From Congregibacter litoralis KT71 (GTDB taxonomy: Bacteria > Pseudomonadota > Gammaproteobacteria > Pseudomonadales > Halieaceae): a stretch of 64,000 bases of DNA. The position numbers and the translations under genes were made by a program. Below the pieces are notes generated by a model that did not search any database, had not been told where the DNA came from, and was given only the letters and a program-made list of their open reading frames with translations. This document shows positions 27,701-36,174 of the stretch, piece after piece; the first letter of the stretch is position 1; each line of letters begins with the position of its first letter. The stretch lies in NCBI RefSeq assembly GCF_000153125.2, contig NZ_CM002299.1:3484928-3548927 (forward strand), in the 5' to 3' direction.

Positions 27701-28001
27701 CTCTCTGATACTCGTTGAGTTCATCACTCAGGCTCGCAACGAGGGCATGCCTATTCGGGAAGCACTGTTACAGGCGGGATCTGTACGCATGCGCCCGGTA
27801 TTACTCACTGCCGGTACAACAATGCTGGGCAACCTGGTGATCACCCTGGACCCCGTTTTCAATGGTCTGGCTCTAGCGATCATCTTCGGTATTGTGGCTT
27901 CCACGCTGTTCACGCTCATCGTGGTTCCGGTGGTTTACCTGCTTGTATTCGAAGGAACAGAGACCGCAGTCACAGCGGATCCTAGGGAGGACTCTCCATG
28001 A
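24705..28001 (+). CDS. RND-family efflux permease
   Basis: 1098 aa, inner-membrane proton-driven pump of the AcrB/RND superfamily. An N-terminal helix, the large periplasmic loop, the LGLLVDDPITGVDNIARYM segment in TM4 carrying the proton-relay Asp pair, and the TM10-12 block ALAGIVVRNSLILVEFITQARNEGM are clear. The start is GTG at 24705, with a strong AAGGAG site ten bases upstream. It overlaps the adaptor gene by four bases (ATGA). The substrate is not predictable; hydrophobic drugs or lipids are typical. An outer-membrane channel gene is not in the window. Confidence 0.93.
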   Translation: MFDRIMATTLRGSLPAALFLLGLFAGVMALTFTPREEEPQIVVPMIDVLVSAPGLSARQTERQVTIPLEKLLAQIPGVEHLYSSTDAGKTAVTLRFFVGEDREDSLLNSYNKLYANQDQIPAVVTEWLLKPVEVDDVPILVLGLWSEDEALYSDFELRRMADEISTAIQAIPQTSEVNVIGGRLRTLRILLDPESLAARHTTAADIVSALQISNVLQQAGTWTIGNTAIALEAGDVLRAPSELAQMVVNVIDGAPVYLQDVATIIDGPAEPDSYTWLDFSGLDSDNNQYPMVAISVAKQRGANAVTLANDTLDLIEELREDLLPREVDVAVLRDYGETADAKVNNLASSLGFAIVTVVVFIALFLGWRPALIVGLAVPVCYGITLALDMLMGYTINRVTLFALILSLGLLVDDPITGVDNIARYMKRQQMSLTERVVAAMHEIRTPLILSTLTIVLAFLPLAAITGMMGPYMAPMAFNVPVSVISSTLVAFLVTPWLASWLLKEPVNEPSGAPDKVTAYARLVSPFLDTRAHAHRLLWVVGFLFVFAALLPALRWVPLKLLPFDSKNEVQVLIDMPESASLERTAAHTRRVADEVLRLPEVDLVAAFIGEPSPIDFNGMVRRYYQRRGPHLAELRLVLKEKLDRKHQSHAVVLRLRELLGPLQTAGVNIKVVEVPPGPPVLSTLVGEIYGESLTPYASQQEAATVLMERLSREAHVVEIDASLEGPQARLRFTTDQKKAALSGVSTSDIAQTLTMANDGYVAGYLQQPQELKPLPIELRLAQEQRASRVDLERLQVRGRAGVVKTQSPQGLDLAPQPLVAMGELGEFVSGHADTPIFRKNLRPVVYVTAELNGRTPGAVIADLVADYQEPRSAAVRPWQSRTFFTNGGGDGWALPEGTSVVWAGEGELQITLDVFRDMGLGYLFALLAIFVVLRIQTSSTALSLIIMLAIPLTIIGIMPGFWLMNHLGERVIAGAPEPVLFTATAMIGMIALAGIVVRNSLILVEFITQARNEGMPIREALLQAGSVRMRPVLLTAGTTMLGNLVITLDPVFNGLALAIIFGIVASTLFTLIVVPVVYLLVFEGTETAVTADPREDSP

Positions 28002-29053
28002 ACGCTAAGCGCACAATCCTGTTTTCCCTGGGGGCATTGGCCGGGCTATTGTTACTCATTGGCCTGATGGCTGGTATTTTCCGGGATCGCACAGAGCCGG
28101 GAGTGCTTGCACAGAGTCCCATTGATGACGGGGATAGCTACACCGTAGCGCTCAGGGACGTGCCGGCTGTTGAGAGTATCGCCGCATCTGTAGAAGCTCG
28201 GGAAACGACGATTATCGCCTCGCGCCTGCTGGCCCGGGTAGAACAGATAACCATGCGGGCGGGCGATTATGCACAGGCAGGACAGCTCCTCGTTACCCTG
28301 GAAAACGAGGATCTTGAGGCACAGGTCGCTCAGACAAGCGAGGCCATGAAGTCCGTAGAGGCACGACTTATCGAGGCGCGACAAAACCGGGATCGAGCGG
28401 TAGAGCTCCATGAACGCAAACTCATCGCGGATGCTGACCTTGACGCCGCGAACGCGAATGCCGCCGCTCTCACTGCGGAGCTCGCCGCAGCAAAACAAAG
28501 CCTCGAAATCGCAAAAACCTCGCTGTCCTTTGCTGAAATCCGCTCTCCCATTGCCGGACGGATTGTCGATCGATTTGTGGAACCCGGTGATACGGTGTCG
28601 CCGGGGCAGAGCATTCTCTCTCTATACAACCCTGTTTCCCTGCGCATAGAAGCCTGGGTACGCGAGTCCCTCGCCCTGAGCCTGAAAGAAGGACAGGAGG
28701 TGGCCGTAGAAATACCCGCGCTCAACAGTCGGCTTACGGCACGTATCGAAGAACTCGTTCCCGCCGCTGACCCGGGCTCCCGGGCGTTCAAAATCAAGGC
28801 CACTCTGCCCGCTGCACCGGGGCTATTGCCTGGTATGTATGCGCGAATGCTCGTAGCAGGAAGCCCACAGCACGTGGTGGTGGTACCCCTGGATCGCATC
28901 GCTGAAGTTGGTCAGCTCAACATCGCCTGGGTGAACAGTGATGCGGGGCCTGCACGGCGATTCCTGCGTTTGGGGGAGCGGGTAGATGATGAGCACATCA
29001 TTGTTACCGCCGGACTCGCCCCTGGTGATGAGTTACTGATGCCACCTGGCTGA
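27998..29053 (+). CDS. RND efflux periplasmic adaptor subunit (MFP/HlyD type)
   Basis: 351 aa. One N-terminal membrane segment (residues 7-27), a lipoyl-like half-motif (IIASRLLARVEQITMRAGDYAQAGQLLVTLEN), a long coiled-coil hairpin (about 100-170), the second lipoyl half (SFAEIRSPIAGRIVDRFVEPGDTVSPGQSILSL) and a beta-barrel domain. It bridges the inner-membrane pump to an outer-membrane channel. The start overlaps the permease stop by four bases. The permease-then-adaptor order is the reverse of the commonest layout. Confidence 0.92.
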   Translation: MNAKRTILFSLGALAGLLLLIGLMAGIFRDRTEPGVLAQSPIDDGDSYTVALRDVPAVESIAASVEARETTIIASRLLARVEQITMRAGDYAQAGQLLVTLENEDLEAQVAQTSEAMKSVEARLIEARQNRDRAVELHERKLIADADLDAANANAAALTAELAAAKQSLEIAKTSLSFAEIRSPIAGRIVDRFVEPGDTVSPGQSILSLYNPVSLRIEAWVRESLALSLKEGQEVAVEIPALNSRLTARIEELVPAADPGSRAFKIKATLPAAPGLLPGMYARMLVAGSPQHVVVVPLDRIAEVGQLNIAWVNSDAGPARRFLRLGERVDDEHIIVTAGLAPGDELLMPPG

Positions 29054-29239
29054 TAAAACTGCCATTCGCCTTAACTGCCCTGCCTTTGACCTGGGTCATG
29101 ATCCTGCCGAACTTAATAAGCGATAAATAAAGCTGGCGTGTCCGGCCTTTTCGGCACGGGCGTGGCGAAGCAGACAGCAGTAGATAACACTCAGACCCCT
29201 ATCCTGAGGTCGTCGACAAAATAAGACAGGAGATTAGTG

Positions 29240-30514
29240 ATGGCTCACATCGTTGTACTTGGCGGGGGTATCGGCGGCATGACCGCTGCCTATGAATTCA
29301 AAGACATGCTCGGTAGAGGTCACGACATCACCGTTATCAATGAGCGGGATTATTTTCAGTTTGTACCCTCAAATCCCTGGCTCTGCGTTGGCTGGCGCGA
29401 CCGGGAAACCATCACCTTCGATATCCGCCCCTATCTAGAACGCAAAGATATCAACTTCATTGCCAAGCGCTGCGAGCGCATTGAGCCTGACGAAAACTAT
29501 CTCATGCTTGATGGTGAGGAACGCGTTGATTACGACTACCTCATGATTGCCACCGGGCCGCGTCTGGCCTTTGAGGAAGTGGAGGGCGCAGGCCCCGAGG
29601 GTGGCCATACGCAATCCGTATGCACGGTAAGTCACGCCGAAAAAGCCTACGAAAACTATCAGCAGGTTCTGGAAGACCCTGGTCATGTCATTGTTGGCGC
29701 CATGCCCTTTGCCTCGTGCTTTGGCCCGGCCTACGAAACCGCATTCGTTATTGATGCCGACCTACGCAAACGCAAGATGCGCGACAAGGTCCCCATGACC
29801 TATGTCACTTCGGAGCCCTACATCGGTCACCTGGGCCTGGGGGGCGTGGGTGACTCCAAGTCGGTCCTCGAGTCCGAACTGCGTCAGCATCACATCAACT
29901 GGATTTGTAACGCCAAGGTCACCAAATGTGAAGCGGGCAAAATGTATATTGACGAATACAACGAGGATGGAGAGCTTAAAAAGCAGCACGAGCTGGAGCA
30001 CAAGTTTTCTATGATGCTGCCGTCTTTTAAGGGGGTAGATTGTGTCGCCAATGTGGAGGGACTGTGCAACCCCCGCGGCTTCGTGAATATCGATGAGTTT
30101 CAACGCAACCCCAAGTGGCAGAATATTTATTCTGCCGGTGTATGTGTGGCAATTCCCCCCATCGAAGTCACACCTGTGCCTACGGGCGCGCCCAAGACCG
30201 GTTACATGATTGAATCCATGGTGACGGCGATTGTGCACAACGTTGCCAATGACATTGCGGGCAAACCACCAGAGACCCGGGCAACCTGGAATGCCCTGTG
30301 CCTTGCGGACATGGGGGATACCGGAGCGGCTTTTGTGGCGCTTCCGCAAATGCCACCTAGAAACGTTGCCTGGATCAAAAAAGGGAAATGGGTGCACCTG
30401 GCGAAGATCGCCTACGAAAAATACTTTATGTCAAAAATGAAGTCGGGAAACTCAGAGCCGATCTACGAAAAGTACATTTTGAAGCTCCTGGGAATCGGCA
30501 AACTCAAGGAGTAG
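29240..30514 (+). CDS. sqr: Sulfide:quinone oxidoreductase (type I)
   Basis: 424 aa FAD/NAD-binding flavoprotein. It starts AHIVVLGGGIGGMTAAYEF, the FAD-binding Rossmann fold. Three Cys expected for sulfide oxidation are present at Cys128, Cys160 and Cys354, positions essentially identical to the catalytic Cys128/Cys160/Cys356 of Acidithiobacillus SQR. A C-terminal basic and amphipathic region (KKGKWVHLAKIAYEKYF) fits peripheral membrane binding. It oxidises sulfide to polysulfide, feeding electrons to the quinone pool. The ATG at 29240 is used; a GTG one codon earlier also exists. It converges with, and overlaps by 11 bases, the metallo-hydrolase gene. Confidence 0.93.
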   Translation: MAHIVVLGGGIGGMTAAYEFKDMLGRGHDITVINERDYFQFVPSNPWLCVGWRDRETITFDIRPYLERKDINFIAKRCERIEPDENYLMLDGEERVDYDYLMIATGPRLAFEEVEGAGPEGGHTQSVCTVSHAEKAYENYQQVLEDPGHVIVGAMPFASCFGPAYETAFVIDADLRKRKMRDKVPMTYVTSEPYIGHLGLGGVGDSKSVLESELRQHHINWICNAKVTKCEAGKMYIDEYNEDGELKKQHELEHKFSMMLPSFKGVDCVANVEGLCNPRGFVNIDEFQRNPKWQNIYSAGVCVAIPPIEVTPVPTGAPKTGYMIESMVTAIVHNVANDIAGKPPETRATWNALCLADMGDTGAAFVALPQMPPRNVAWIKKGKWVHLAKIAYEKYFMSKMKSGNSEPIYEKYILKLLGIGKLKE

Positions 30515-31508
30515 CCATCCCCCATTCGCGATACCAGGCGGCAACCGCACGTTCGGGGTAACGGGGATTAAAAAACCCCCAGTCGGCTGTCGACGCGGGC
30601 ATTTTGTAGACCTCCCCGGCTTTCTCGGGGGACCAACCCCGCTCCCTTGCCTGGAGTGCGGCGCTATCAATGCTGGCGATTAGCTCCGCATAGGGCGCCA
30701 TATCGTCCGTCGAAACCAAACCTCCGTGGCCCGTCACCATGAGACGGGATCCGCCGGACATGAGAGTCTCCACGGAGCCCGCCAGCTTCGAGGGCACCGC
30801 GTCGACGTAATTGGGAAACAGCCCCCACCAGGCCAGGTCACCGCCAAAAGTAATCGGCAGATCATCCACAAGAATGGCAAGATCGGACGGCGTATGCCCC
30901 CCCAGGGGCAGAATAGTGACGCTGCGACCACCGAGATCCAGGGTGTGTGACTGCGATTCATCATCGATGACCCGGGTAGGTCCCACGAGGCGTGCAGGGG
31001 GCGCCAGAAAGGATGTGCCATCCACAGCTGTCCCGCTGCTGTACTGATCCACCATCATGGCCCAGGTGCGCGCCGTCATATAGATCTCGGGACCTGTGGC
31101 ACCGTCCTGAAAGCCTGCCAGTCCGCCCGTGTGATCGAGATGGAGATGGGTGCAAATCACATCGCTCACGGGCCGACCGAAGAGCTTTTTTGCCTGCTCA
31201 TTCACCCAGGCCGCGCCCTCGGGCTGATAGTAGCCGTCGACGGATAGAATACGCTCATCCCCGACGACGAGCCCGCCGTTGCAGAGGGTTTGTGGCGTTG
31301 CAAAGTTCCCTGCGCTGTCCAGCGGTGTGGAGACCACGGCAAAGACGCCGTCACCCACCTCGACGATGCGTGCGAAGGAGCTTTCCGCAACGACCGGCTT
31401 GCTGAGGGCAGCAGCGTTTGTCCCGCGAAGCGTTACAGGTAGTGTCGCCAATGCCACTGCAGACGCGATGCCGGCTTTGAGCATTGATCGTCTCGTCGGA
31501 TTAGTCAT
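30504..31508 (-). CDS. Tat-exported metallo-beta-lactamase-fold hydrolase
   Basis: 334 aa. The N-terminus TNPTRRSMLKAG is a twin-arginine signal, so it is exported folded. ICTHLHLDHTGGLAG is the HxHxDH zinc motif of the MBL superfamily; further metal ligands are likely in GGHTPSDLAI and TGHGGLVST. Its relatives include SoxH- and quinoprotein-relay-associated proteins. The 3' end overlaps that of sqr in the opposite direction. A link to sulfur metabolism is suggested only by position. Confidence 0.85.
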   Translation of the reverse strand: MTNPTRRSMLKAGIASAVALATLPVTLRGTNAAALSKPVVAESSFARIVEVGDGVFAVVSTPLDSAGNFATPQTLCNGGLVVGDERILSVDGYYQPEGAAWVNEQAKKLFGRPVSDVICTHLHLDHTGGLAGFQDGATGPEIYMTARTWAMMVDQYSSGTAVDGTSFLAPPARLVGPTRVIDDESQSHTLDLGGRSVTILPLGGHTPSDLAILVDDLPITFGGDLAWWGLFPNYVDAVPSKLAGSVETLMSGGSRLMVTGHGGLVSTDDMAPYAELIASIDSAALQARERGWSPEKAGEVYKMPASTADWGFFNPRYPERAVAAWYREWGMATP

Positions 31509-31555
31509 TTATCGGTCCCGGGTGTTTATGAATCTCTCTGAGTTCACCATAGCCT

Positions 31556-32071
31556 TTATGCATCAAGCGCTATCACCGACACCTTCAGGGTCTTGGGCTC
31601 CTGCGGATCTCCTGGCCGATGATCAGACGCAACTGCCATGGTTGCACGCTCTTTGCACCAATCTGCCAGGGTGCCCGCAGCGCTGGGCGACAAAACCAGT
31701 GCGTGACTGTAGCCCTGGCCTCCAAGCATTTTTTCGATTTGTGTAGCGAACATTGGAACCAGCGCGGGAGATCGGGCGTAAAACGCCCCCAACTCAGCGA
31801 TGGCGCTCCGCGCTACGGGAGACCCCTCATGCCGTGCGATATAGTCATCGGCACGCTCTTCCATAAATTGCTCAAGGAACAGACCTCTATTTGCCCCGCG
31901 TACACCGCAAACCGCCGCGAGCTTTGCATGGCGGTACATGCAGGCATAGGACGGGAAGGCCTGGCGGATAGACTGCAGGGGCGAGGATCCATAGGCCGCC
32001 AATGCAAACTCCACCGATGCGGCGTAGTCCTCGCTGGCAGCGTCCACCATGGAGAAAACAAAGTTGTTCAT
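31556..32071 (-). CDS. Thermostable hemolysin family-like protein
   Basis: 171 aa. Recognised from the pattern LAAVCGVRGANRGLFLEQFMEERADDYI, followed by VARSAIAELGAF and a GYSHALVLSPSA segment, which follows the acetyltransferase-like T-hemolysin family first described in Vibrio. In related bacteria this gene often sits next to an AMP-ligase and an SDR, but none adjoins it here. The true role is uncertain; the name reflects the family, not shown haemolysis. Confidence 0.55.
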   Translation of the reverse strand: MNNFVFSMVDAASEDYAASVEFALAAYGSSPLQSIRQAFPSYACMYRHAKLAAVCGVRGANRGLFLEQFMEERADDYIARHEGSPVARSAIAELGAFYARSPALVPMFATQIEKMLGGQGYSHALVLSPSAAGTLADWCKERATMAVASDHRPGDPQEPKTLKVSVIALDA

Positions 32072-32226
32072 AAAGGTCGCCGCGCTGTTCGCAACACAAA
32101 AAGAATCCGGAGCATTTTATATGTGCGCCGGGATGTGCATGGTATCGTAATTAGCCTGACTGAATTCACGTGGAAACGACTGATGAAACACCCGAGAAAA
32201 CGGCTGGCACCGGGTTGATAAAGGCC

Positions 32227-33438
32227 ATGAGTGTAATGCGGGTAAGCATCGGCTTTTGTAGCCTGCTTCTACTGACGCTGTGCCCGACCGCGTCGGCAGC
32301 CGTTGATCAACAGGCCTTCGACAGCTGCATCGCGGATCTTGGGGATCGCGCCCGGCAGGCCGGTGTTGAAACATCGCTGGTAGCGGCGGTGCTCCCGGAA
32401 ATTGCGCCTCTGGAGCGAGTCATCGAACTCGACAGGAAGCAGCCGGAGTTTGTGCAAACCTTTGGCGCCTACGTGGACACGCGTGTCACGGAAAGCCGGG
32501 TGGAGCGCGGTCGTGCACTTCTTGCCAAACACCAGCCTTTTCTCCAGACCTTATTGGAGCGCTACGGCGTACCACCCCGCTACCTCATCGCTTTCTGGGG
32601 GCTTGAAACAAACTTTGGAAGCTACCTGGGGAATATTCCCACGCTGAATGCCCTGGCCACGCTGGCCTGCGACCCCCGGCGCAGCGATTTTTTTGCCGGG
32701 GAATTCGTGAATGCCCTTGAGCTCATGGAGCGCGAGGCCCTGCCGCTGGACACGCTTCGCGGCTCCTGGGCCGGGGCGCTGGGCCACACGCAGTTTATGC
32801 CCTCGTCCTATCTGCGCTACGCCGTTGATGGCGACGACGACGGACGTATCAATCTCTGGGAGAGTGAGCGTGATGCCCTGGCCTCCGGCGCCAACTTCCT
32901 GCGCAGCCTTGGCTGGACTCCCGAACTCCGCTGGGGTCGACAGGTAGTTCTTCCAGAAAATTTTCCCTACGAACTTGCTTCCCTGAGTGGTGAGCGCAGC
33001 CTGCGCGCCTGGGCGCCTCTGGGCGTTCGACAGCTTGACGGCGCGACGGTGCCCGCCCTGGATCTTGAGGCCGCGCTGCTCCTCCCTGCCGGCCACCTCG
33101 GTCCCGCTTTTCTGGTTTATGAGAATTTTCGCGTGGTGATGAGATGGAATCAGTCCCTGTCCTACGCCCTCTCCGTGGGCCTCCTCGCTGACCGTCTGGC
33201 GGGCGCTCCTCCCCTCGCCCTGGGCGACGCTGCGTCGGCGCCTTTGCGCAGGGCGGACGTTGAGAATGCACAGCGGGCACTGAATAGCCTGGGTCACGAA
33301 GCAGGAGAACCCGATGGTGTCCTGGGCAAGCGCACGCGGGCGGCTCTGCGCGCCTTCCAGCTCGAGCAAAAGCTACCTGCGGACGGCTATCCTGATCGTC
33401 GAACCCTGGAGACTCTTACCGCAATCACGTTACCCTGA
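32227..33438 (+). CDS. Lytic murein transglycosylase, MltB family, with C-terminal peptidoglycan-binding domain
   Basis: 403 aa. After a signal peptide (residues 1-25) comes the transglycosylase domain: FWGLETNFGSYLGNIPTLNALATLA with catalytic Glu127, and GALGHTQFMPSSYLRYAVDGDDDGRINLW. From about residue 340, RRADVENAQRALNSLGHEAGEPDGVLGKRTRAALRAFQ is a peptidoglycan-binding type 1 domain. It cleaves the murein glycan backbone, releasing anhydro ends. The start is set at the ATG at 32227, with an AAGG site eight bases before it; a GTG at 32170 lacks one. The next gene begins five bases on. Confidence 0.9.
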   Translation: MSVMRVSIGFCSLLLLTLCPTASAAVDQQAFDSCIADLGDRARQAGVETSLVAAVLPEIAPLERVIELDRKQPEFVQTFGAYVDTRVTESRVERGRALLAKHQPFLQTLLERYGVPPRYLIAFWGLETNFGSYLGNIPTLNALATLACDPRRSDFFAGEFVNALELMEREALPLDTLRGSWAGALGHTQFMPSSYLRYAVDGDDDGRINLWESERDALASGANFLRSLGWTPELRWGRQVVLPENFPYELASLSGERSLRAWAPLGVRQLDGATVPALDLEAALLLPAGHLGPAFLVYENFRVVMRWNQSLSYALSVGLLADRLAGAPPLALGDAASAPLRRADVENAQRALNSLGHEAGEPDGVLGKRTRAALRAFQLEQKLPADGYPDRRTLETLTAITLP

Positions 33439-33442
33439 GGTT

Positions 33443-34198
33443 ATGACCTCAAGCTGCTTTCCTCAAAAAACGCTGATCCTCGCTGCATTTTGTATCCTCT
33501 TCACCGCCTGCGGAGGACATAGGGACAAGCTCCCGGACCTTGCGGCCATCGACGATGTGTCGCGCATGAAGGCCACCTTCTACGATTACCTCGCCCCGAT
33601 CGTGATGGAGCAAAACACGCGCATTCTGAAGCAGCGCGCCGACCTTGGCGAAATTCGCGCTATGCTGGAGGCGGGTGACAGCCCGGGCTGGTTTCAGCGC
33701 CGCAGTCTTAAAGCCCTCGCGCAGGAATACGAAGTGGAGTGGGACCGGGACGAACCTGGCGCTGTGGCCGACAGGCTCTGGCGTCGCGTCGACGTGATTC
33801 CTGAGGATCTGGCGCTGGCACAGGCGGCTAAGGAATCTGGCTGGGGGCGTTCGCGCTTCGCCGTGGAGGTCAACAATCTTTTTGGCCACTGGTGCTACCA
33901 ACCCGGTTGCGGCGTTGTCCCGGCGCGACGTACGGCGAGCGGCACCCACGAAGTGGCGGCCTTTGACAGCGTGTCGGAGTCCGTTCGGCGCTACATGAAC
34001 AACCTCAATACCCACGAGCGCTACGCGCCCATGCGTCGTCTGCGTTTACAGCGACGGAGCAGTGACAAGCCCATCACCGGCGCCGCCCTCGCCCCGGGGC
34101 TGGAAGCTTACTCTCAGCGCGGCGCGCCCTATGTTCAGGAGCTTCTGTCGATGATGAGCCAGAACCAGGCGCTCCTGGACGAGGCCACCGCGGGCTGA
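33443..34198 (+). CDS. Bax-like glucosaminidase lipoprotein
   Basis: 251 aa. The N-terminus has a lipobox (CILFTAC). The domain is that of Bax/LytG-type N-acetylglucosaminidases: RVDVIPEDLALAQAAKESGWGRSRFA carries the likely catalytic Glu131, then NNLFGHWCYQPGCGVVP and YMNNLNTHERY. It would trim murein in the envelope. It begins five bases after the MltB stop and its stop overlaps the next start in TGATG, so the three cell-wall genes form one operon. Confidence 0.88.
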   Translation: MTSSCFPQKTLILAAFCILFTACGGHRDKLPDLAAIDDVSRMKATFYDYLAPIVMEQNTRILKQRADLGEIRAMLEAGDSPGWFQRRSLKALAQEYEVEWDRDEPGAVADRLWRRVDVIPEDLALAQAAKESGWGRSRFAVEVNNLFGHWCYQPGCGVVPARRTASGTHEVAAFDSVSESVRRYMNNLNTHERYAPMRRLRLQRRSSDKPITGAALAPGLEAYSQRGAPYVQELLSMMSQNQALLDEATAG

Positions 34199-35277
34199 TG
34201 GCGCGCCGGCTACTGGTAGCGTGTCTGGCAGCGTTGAGCCTTGGCGGAGTTAGCACAGGCGCCGCGGAGCACGGCGTCATTCTCCTTTATCACCGTATTT
34301 CTGACGAAGGACCCCATTCCACACGCGTGTCCCCAAACCGCTTTGCGGCACATCTCGATCTCATCGAAGAACAGGGCTATGAGGTGATACCCCTGCAGGA
34401 CCTCCTCGATGGCGTTTATAGCAACGGCGTACTCCCGGAACGAGCCGTGGCCCTGACCTTTGACGATGCCTATCGCTCCGTCGGTGACCTTGCCTATCCC
34501 ATGCTTCGCGAGCGCAACATGCCGTTTAGTGTGTTTGTGGCCACGGACGTCGTTGACGAGAGCAGTCCCGCCTTCCTTAACTGGCCGACACTGCGGGCCA
34601 TGGCCCGGGATACACTCGCTACTTTCGGTCCTCACTCTCAATCCCATAGGCACCTCGAGAGCCTGGATCCCAAAAGCGATGCCAATACGCCGGGGGCAAC
34701 CCGGGCAAACGAAATTGATGGCAGCCTGGCGCGGCTGCGCGAGGAGCTGGGCGAGATACGGGCAGACGCGGTGCTCAAGGTGTTTGCCTACCCCTTTGGT
34801 GAATACAGCCGCGCGACGGAGGCGTTGCTGTCCGAGCGCGATCTTTTTGGGCTGGCTCAACAATCGGGGCCCGTCGCTGGAACAACACCGCGAACGCGCA
34901 TACCGCGCTTCCCCCTGTACCGGGGCGGCGATAGCGACGCGCGACTGAAAACTGCCCTGGCTACGCGGCCCCTCCCCGTCATCAATGACACAGACTCACA
35001 GGTTTTCTTTACACCGGGCGCCCCGCTGCCGCGGGAATGGCGGCTGCAGCTTGCAGATGCAGCTTTTGACCATCGACAACTGCAATGCTATGCCTCCACG
35101 GGGGGTGCCCTGGAGCAGCGTTGGAATGACGATGTGCTCCTTGTCTCGCTGCCCGCGATGCAAGCTGGTCGTAACAAGGTCAACTGCACGGCGCCTTCCC
35201 GGGAGCGCGGCGTCTTCCACTGGTATTCGCGGCTTTGGTTAATTGCCGATGAAGACGGCCAGTGGCTGCTGAATTAG
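34198..35277 (+). CDS. Exported polysaccharide deacetylase
   Basis: 359 aa. Signal peptide, then a NodB-type deacetylase: GVILLYHRISDEGPH, TFDD with Asp89 and Asp90, the zinc-binding HSQSH (His146 and His150), and FAYPFGEYSRA. The overall layout recalls the N-terminal domain of PgaB. It could remove acetyl groups from murein or an exopolysaccharide. Overlapping start with the Bax-like gene argues for a murein role. Confidence 0.88.
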   Translation: MARRLLVACLAALSLGGVSTGAAEHGVILLYHRISDEGPHSTRVSPNRFAAHLDLIEEQGYEVIPLQDLLDGVYSNGVLPERAVALTFDDAYRSVGDLAYPMLRERNMPFSVFVATDVVDESSPAFLNWPTLRAMARDTLATFGPHSQSHRHLESLDPKSDANTPGATRANEIDGSLARLREELGEIRADAVLKVFAYPFGEYSRATEALLSERDLFGLAQQSGPVAGTTPRTRIPRFPLYRGGDSDARLKTALATRPLPVINDTDSQVFFTPGAPLPREWRLQLADAAFDHRQLQCYASTGGALEQRWNDDVLLVSLPAMQAGRNKVNCTAPSRERGVFHWYSRLWLIADEDGQWLLN

Positions 35278-35394
35278 TCAGGCCCCGGGAACCTGCGCTC
35301 CGTGCGACGCCTTAAAAACCCCTATCTTTGCTGGGTGTAATTGGGGCTTCAGCTGGGCTAGGATCTTCAAACCGTCTTGGAGTGCTGTGATTGC

Positions 35395-35991
35395 ATGAAC
35401 GTCAATCCGGGTTTTTCCTTACCTACGATCAAGAGCTTCCACGTTGCAGCGATAGGCGCTCTCTTTCTGTTGAGTGCCTGTAGCGGGACGCAGGTGACGC
35501 CCTCGGACACCGCGACGTTTGCTGCAACGGCCTACACCGACTACGCATGGCGCAGTGCACCACCCTCTGCGTCGCCCCACAGCAAAGATATGCTCGCGCA
35601 GAAGAGCCCCTCGATCCGCGCCGGCGTGGAAGAGGCCATGAAGGAGCTGGGTTATCGCCGTGTGGACAAGGCTCAGGCCGAGTTTCTCATTGAGTACGTG
35701 GCAGCACCGGGCTTTGCCGAAGGCCAGCTTTTACGCGGCGGCTCCAACACGACGCTGTACGGGAGCTCTGTAAACCGGCAGGTTGATGGTGCCCTGGAAG
35801 ACAATGCCTATGCCCTGAGCGGCCCGGTGAAGACCGGAGAAATGAAGCTCATGTTTCTCGACGCAAGCTCATCGGAAGTTCTCTGGCGGGTCGACATGAG
35901 CATTGTTGTTGAAGACGCTAACCGCATAGATCATGAGGAGGTCCGTGCGGCGGTTCGCAAAGGGATCGCCGCATTACCGCCTGCCCCCTGA
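35395..35991 (+). CDS. DUF4136-like lipoprotein
   Basis: 198 aa, signal peptide and lipobox (LLSAC). The body (KSPSIRAGVEEAMKELGYRRVDKAQAEFLIEYVAAPG, later GEMKLMFLDASSSEVLWR) matches the DUF4136 pattern of periplasmic lipoproteins of unknown function. The start at 35395 keeps a normal lipoprotein signal; an earlier TTG or similar at 35377 would add six residues. Single gene. Confidence 0.75.
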   Translation: MNVNPGFSLPTIKSFHVAAIGALFLLSACSGTQVTPSDTATFAATAYTDYAWRSAPPSASPHSKDMLAQKSPSIRAGVEEAMKELGYRRVDKAQAEFLIEYVAAPGFAEGQLLRGGSNTTLYGSSVNRQVDGALEDNAYALSGPVKTGEMKLMFLDASSSEVLWRVDMSIVVEDANRIDHEEVRAAVRKGIAALPPAP

Positions 35992-36174
35992 GGCAACGCG
36001 ACTTTCGTCTGGCGCTTCGGAAACACCCACAGGCGCACCTGCATTCGCACCCACGCGCGCGCCCGTTTTATTCTTTGTAATTTCCCGGACACTTTTGCCC
36101 AAAACAGGGTAGGCTACGCCCCCGTAACTCAGGCCTGTTTTGAATCATCGGGAATTTAAAGAATAAGACCAGAC

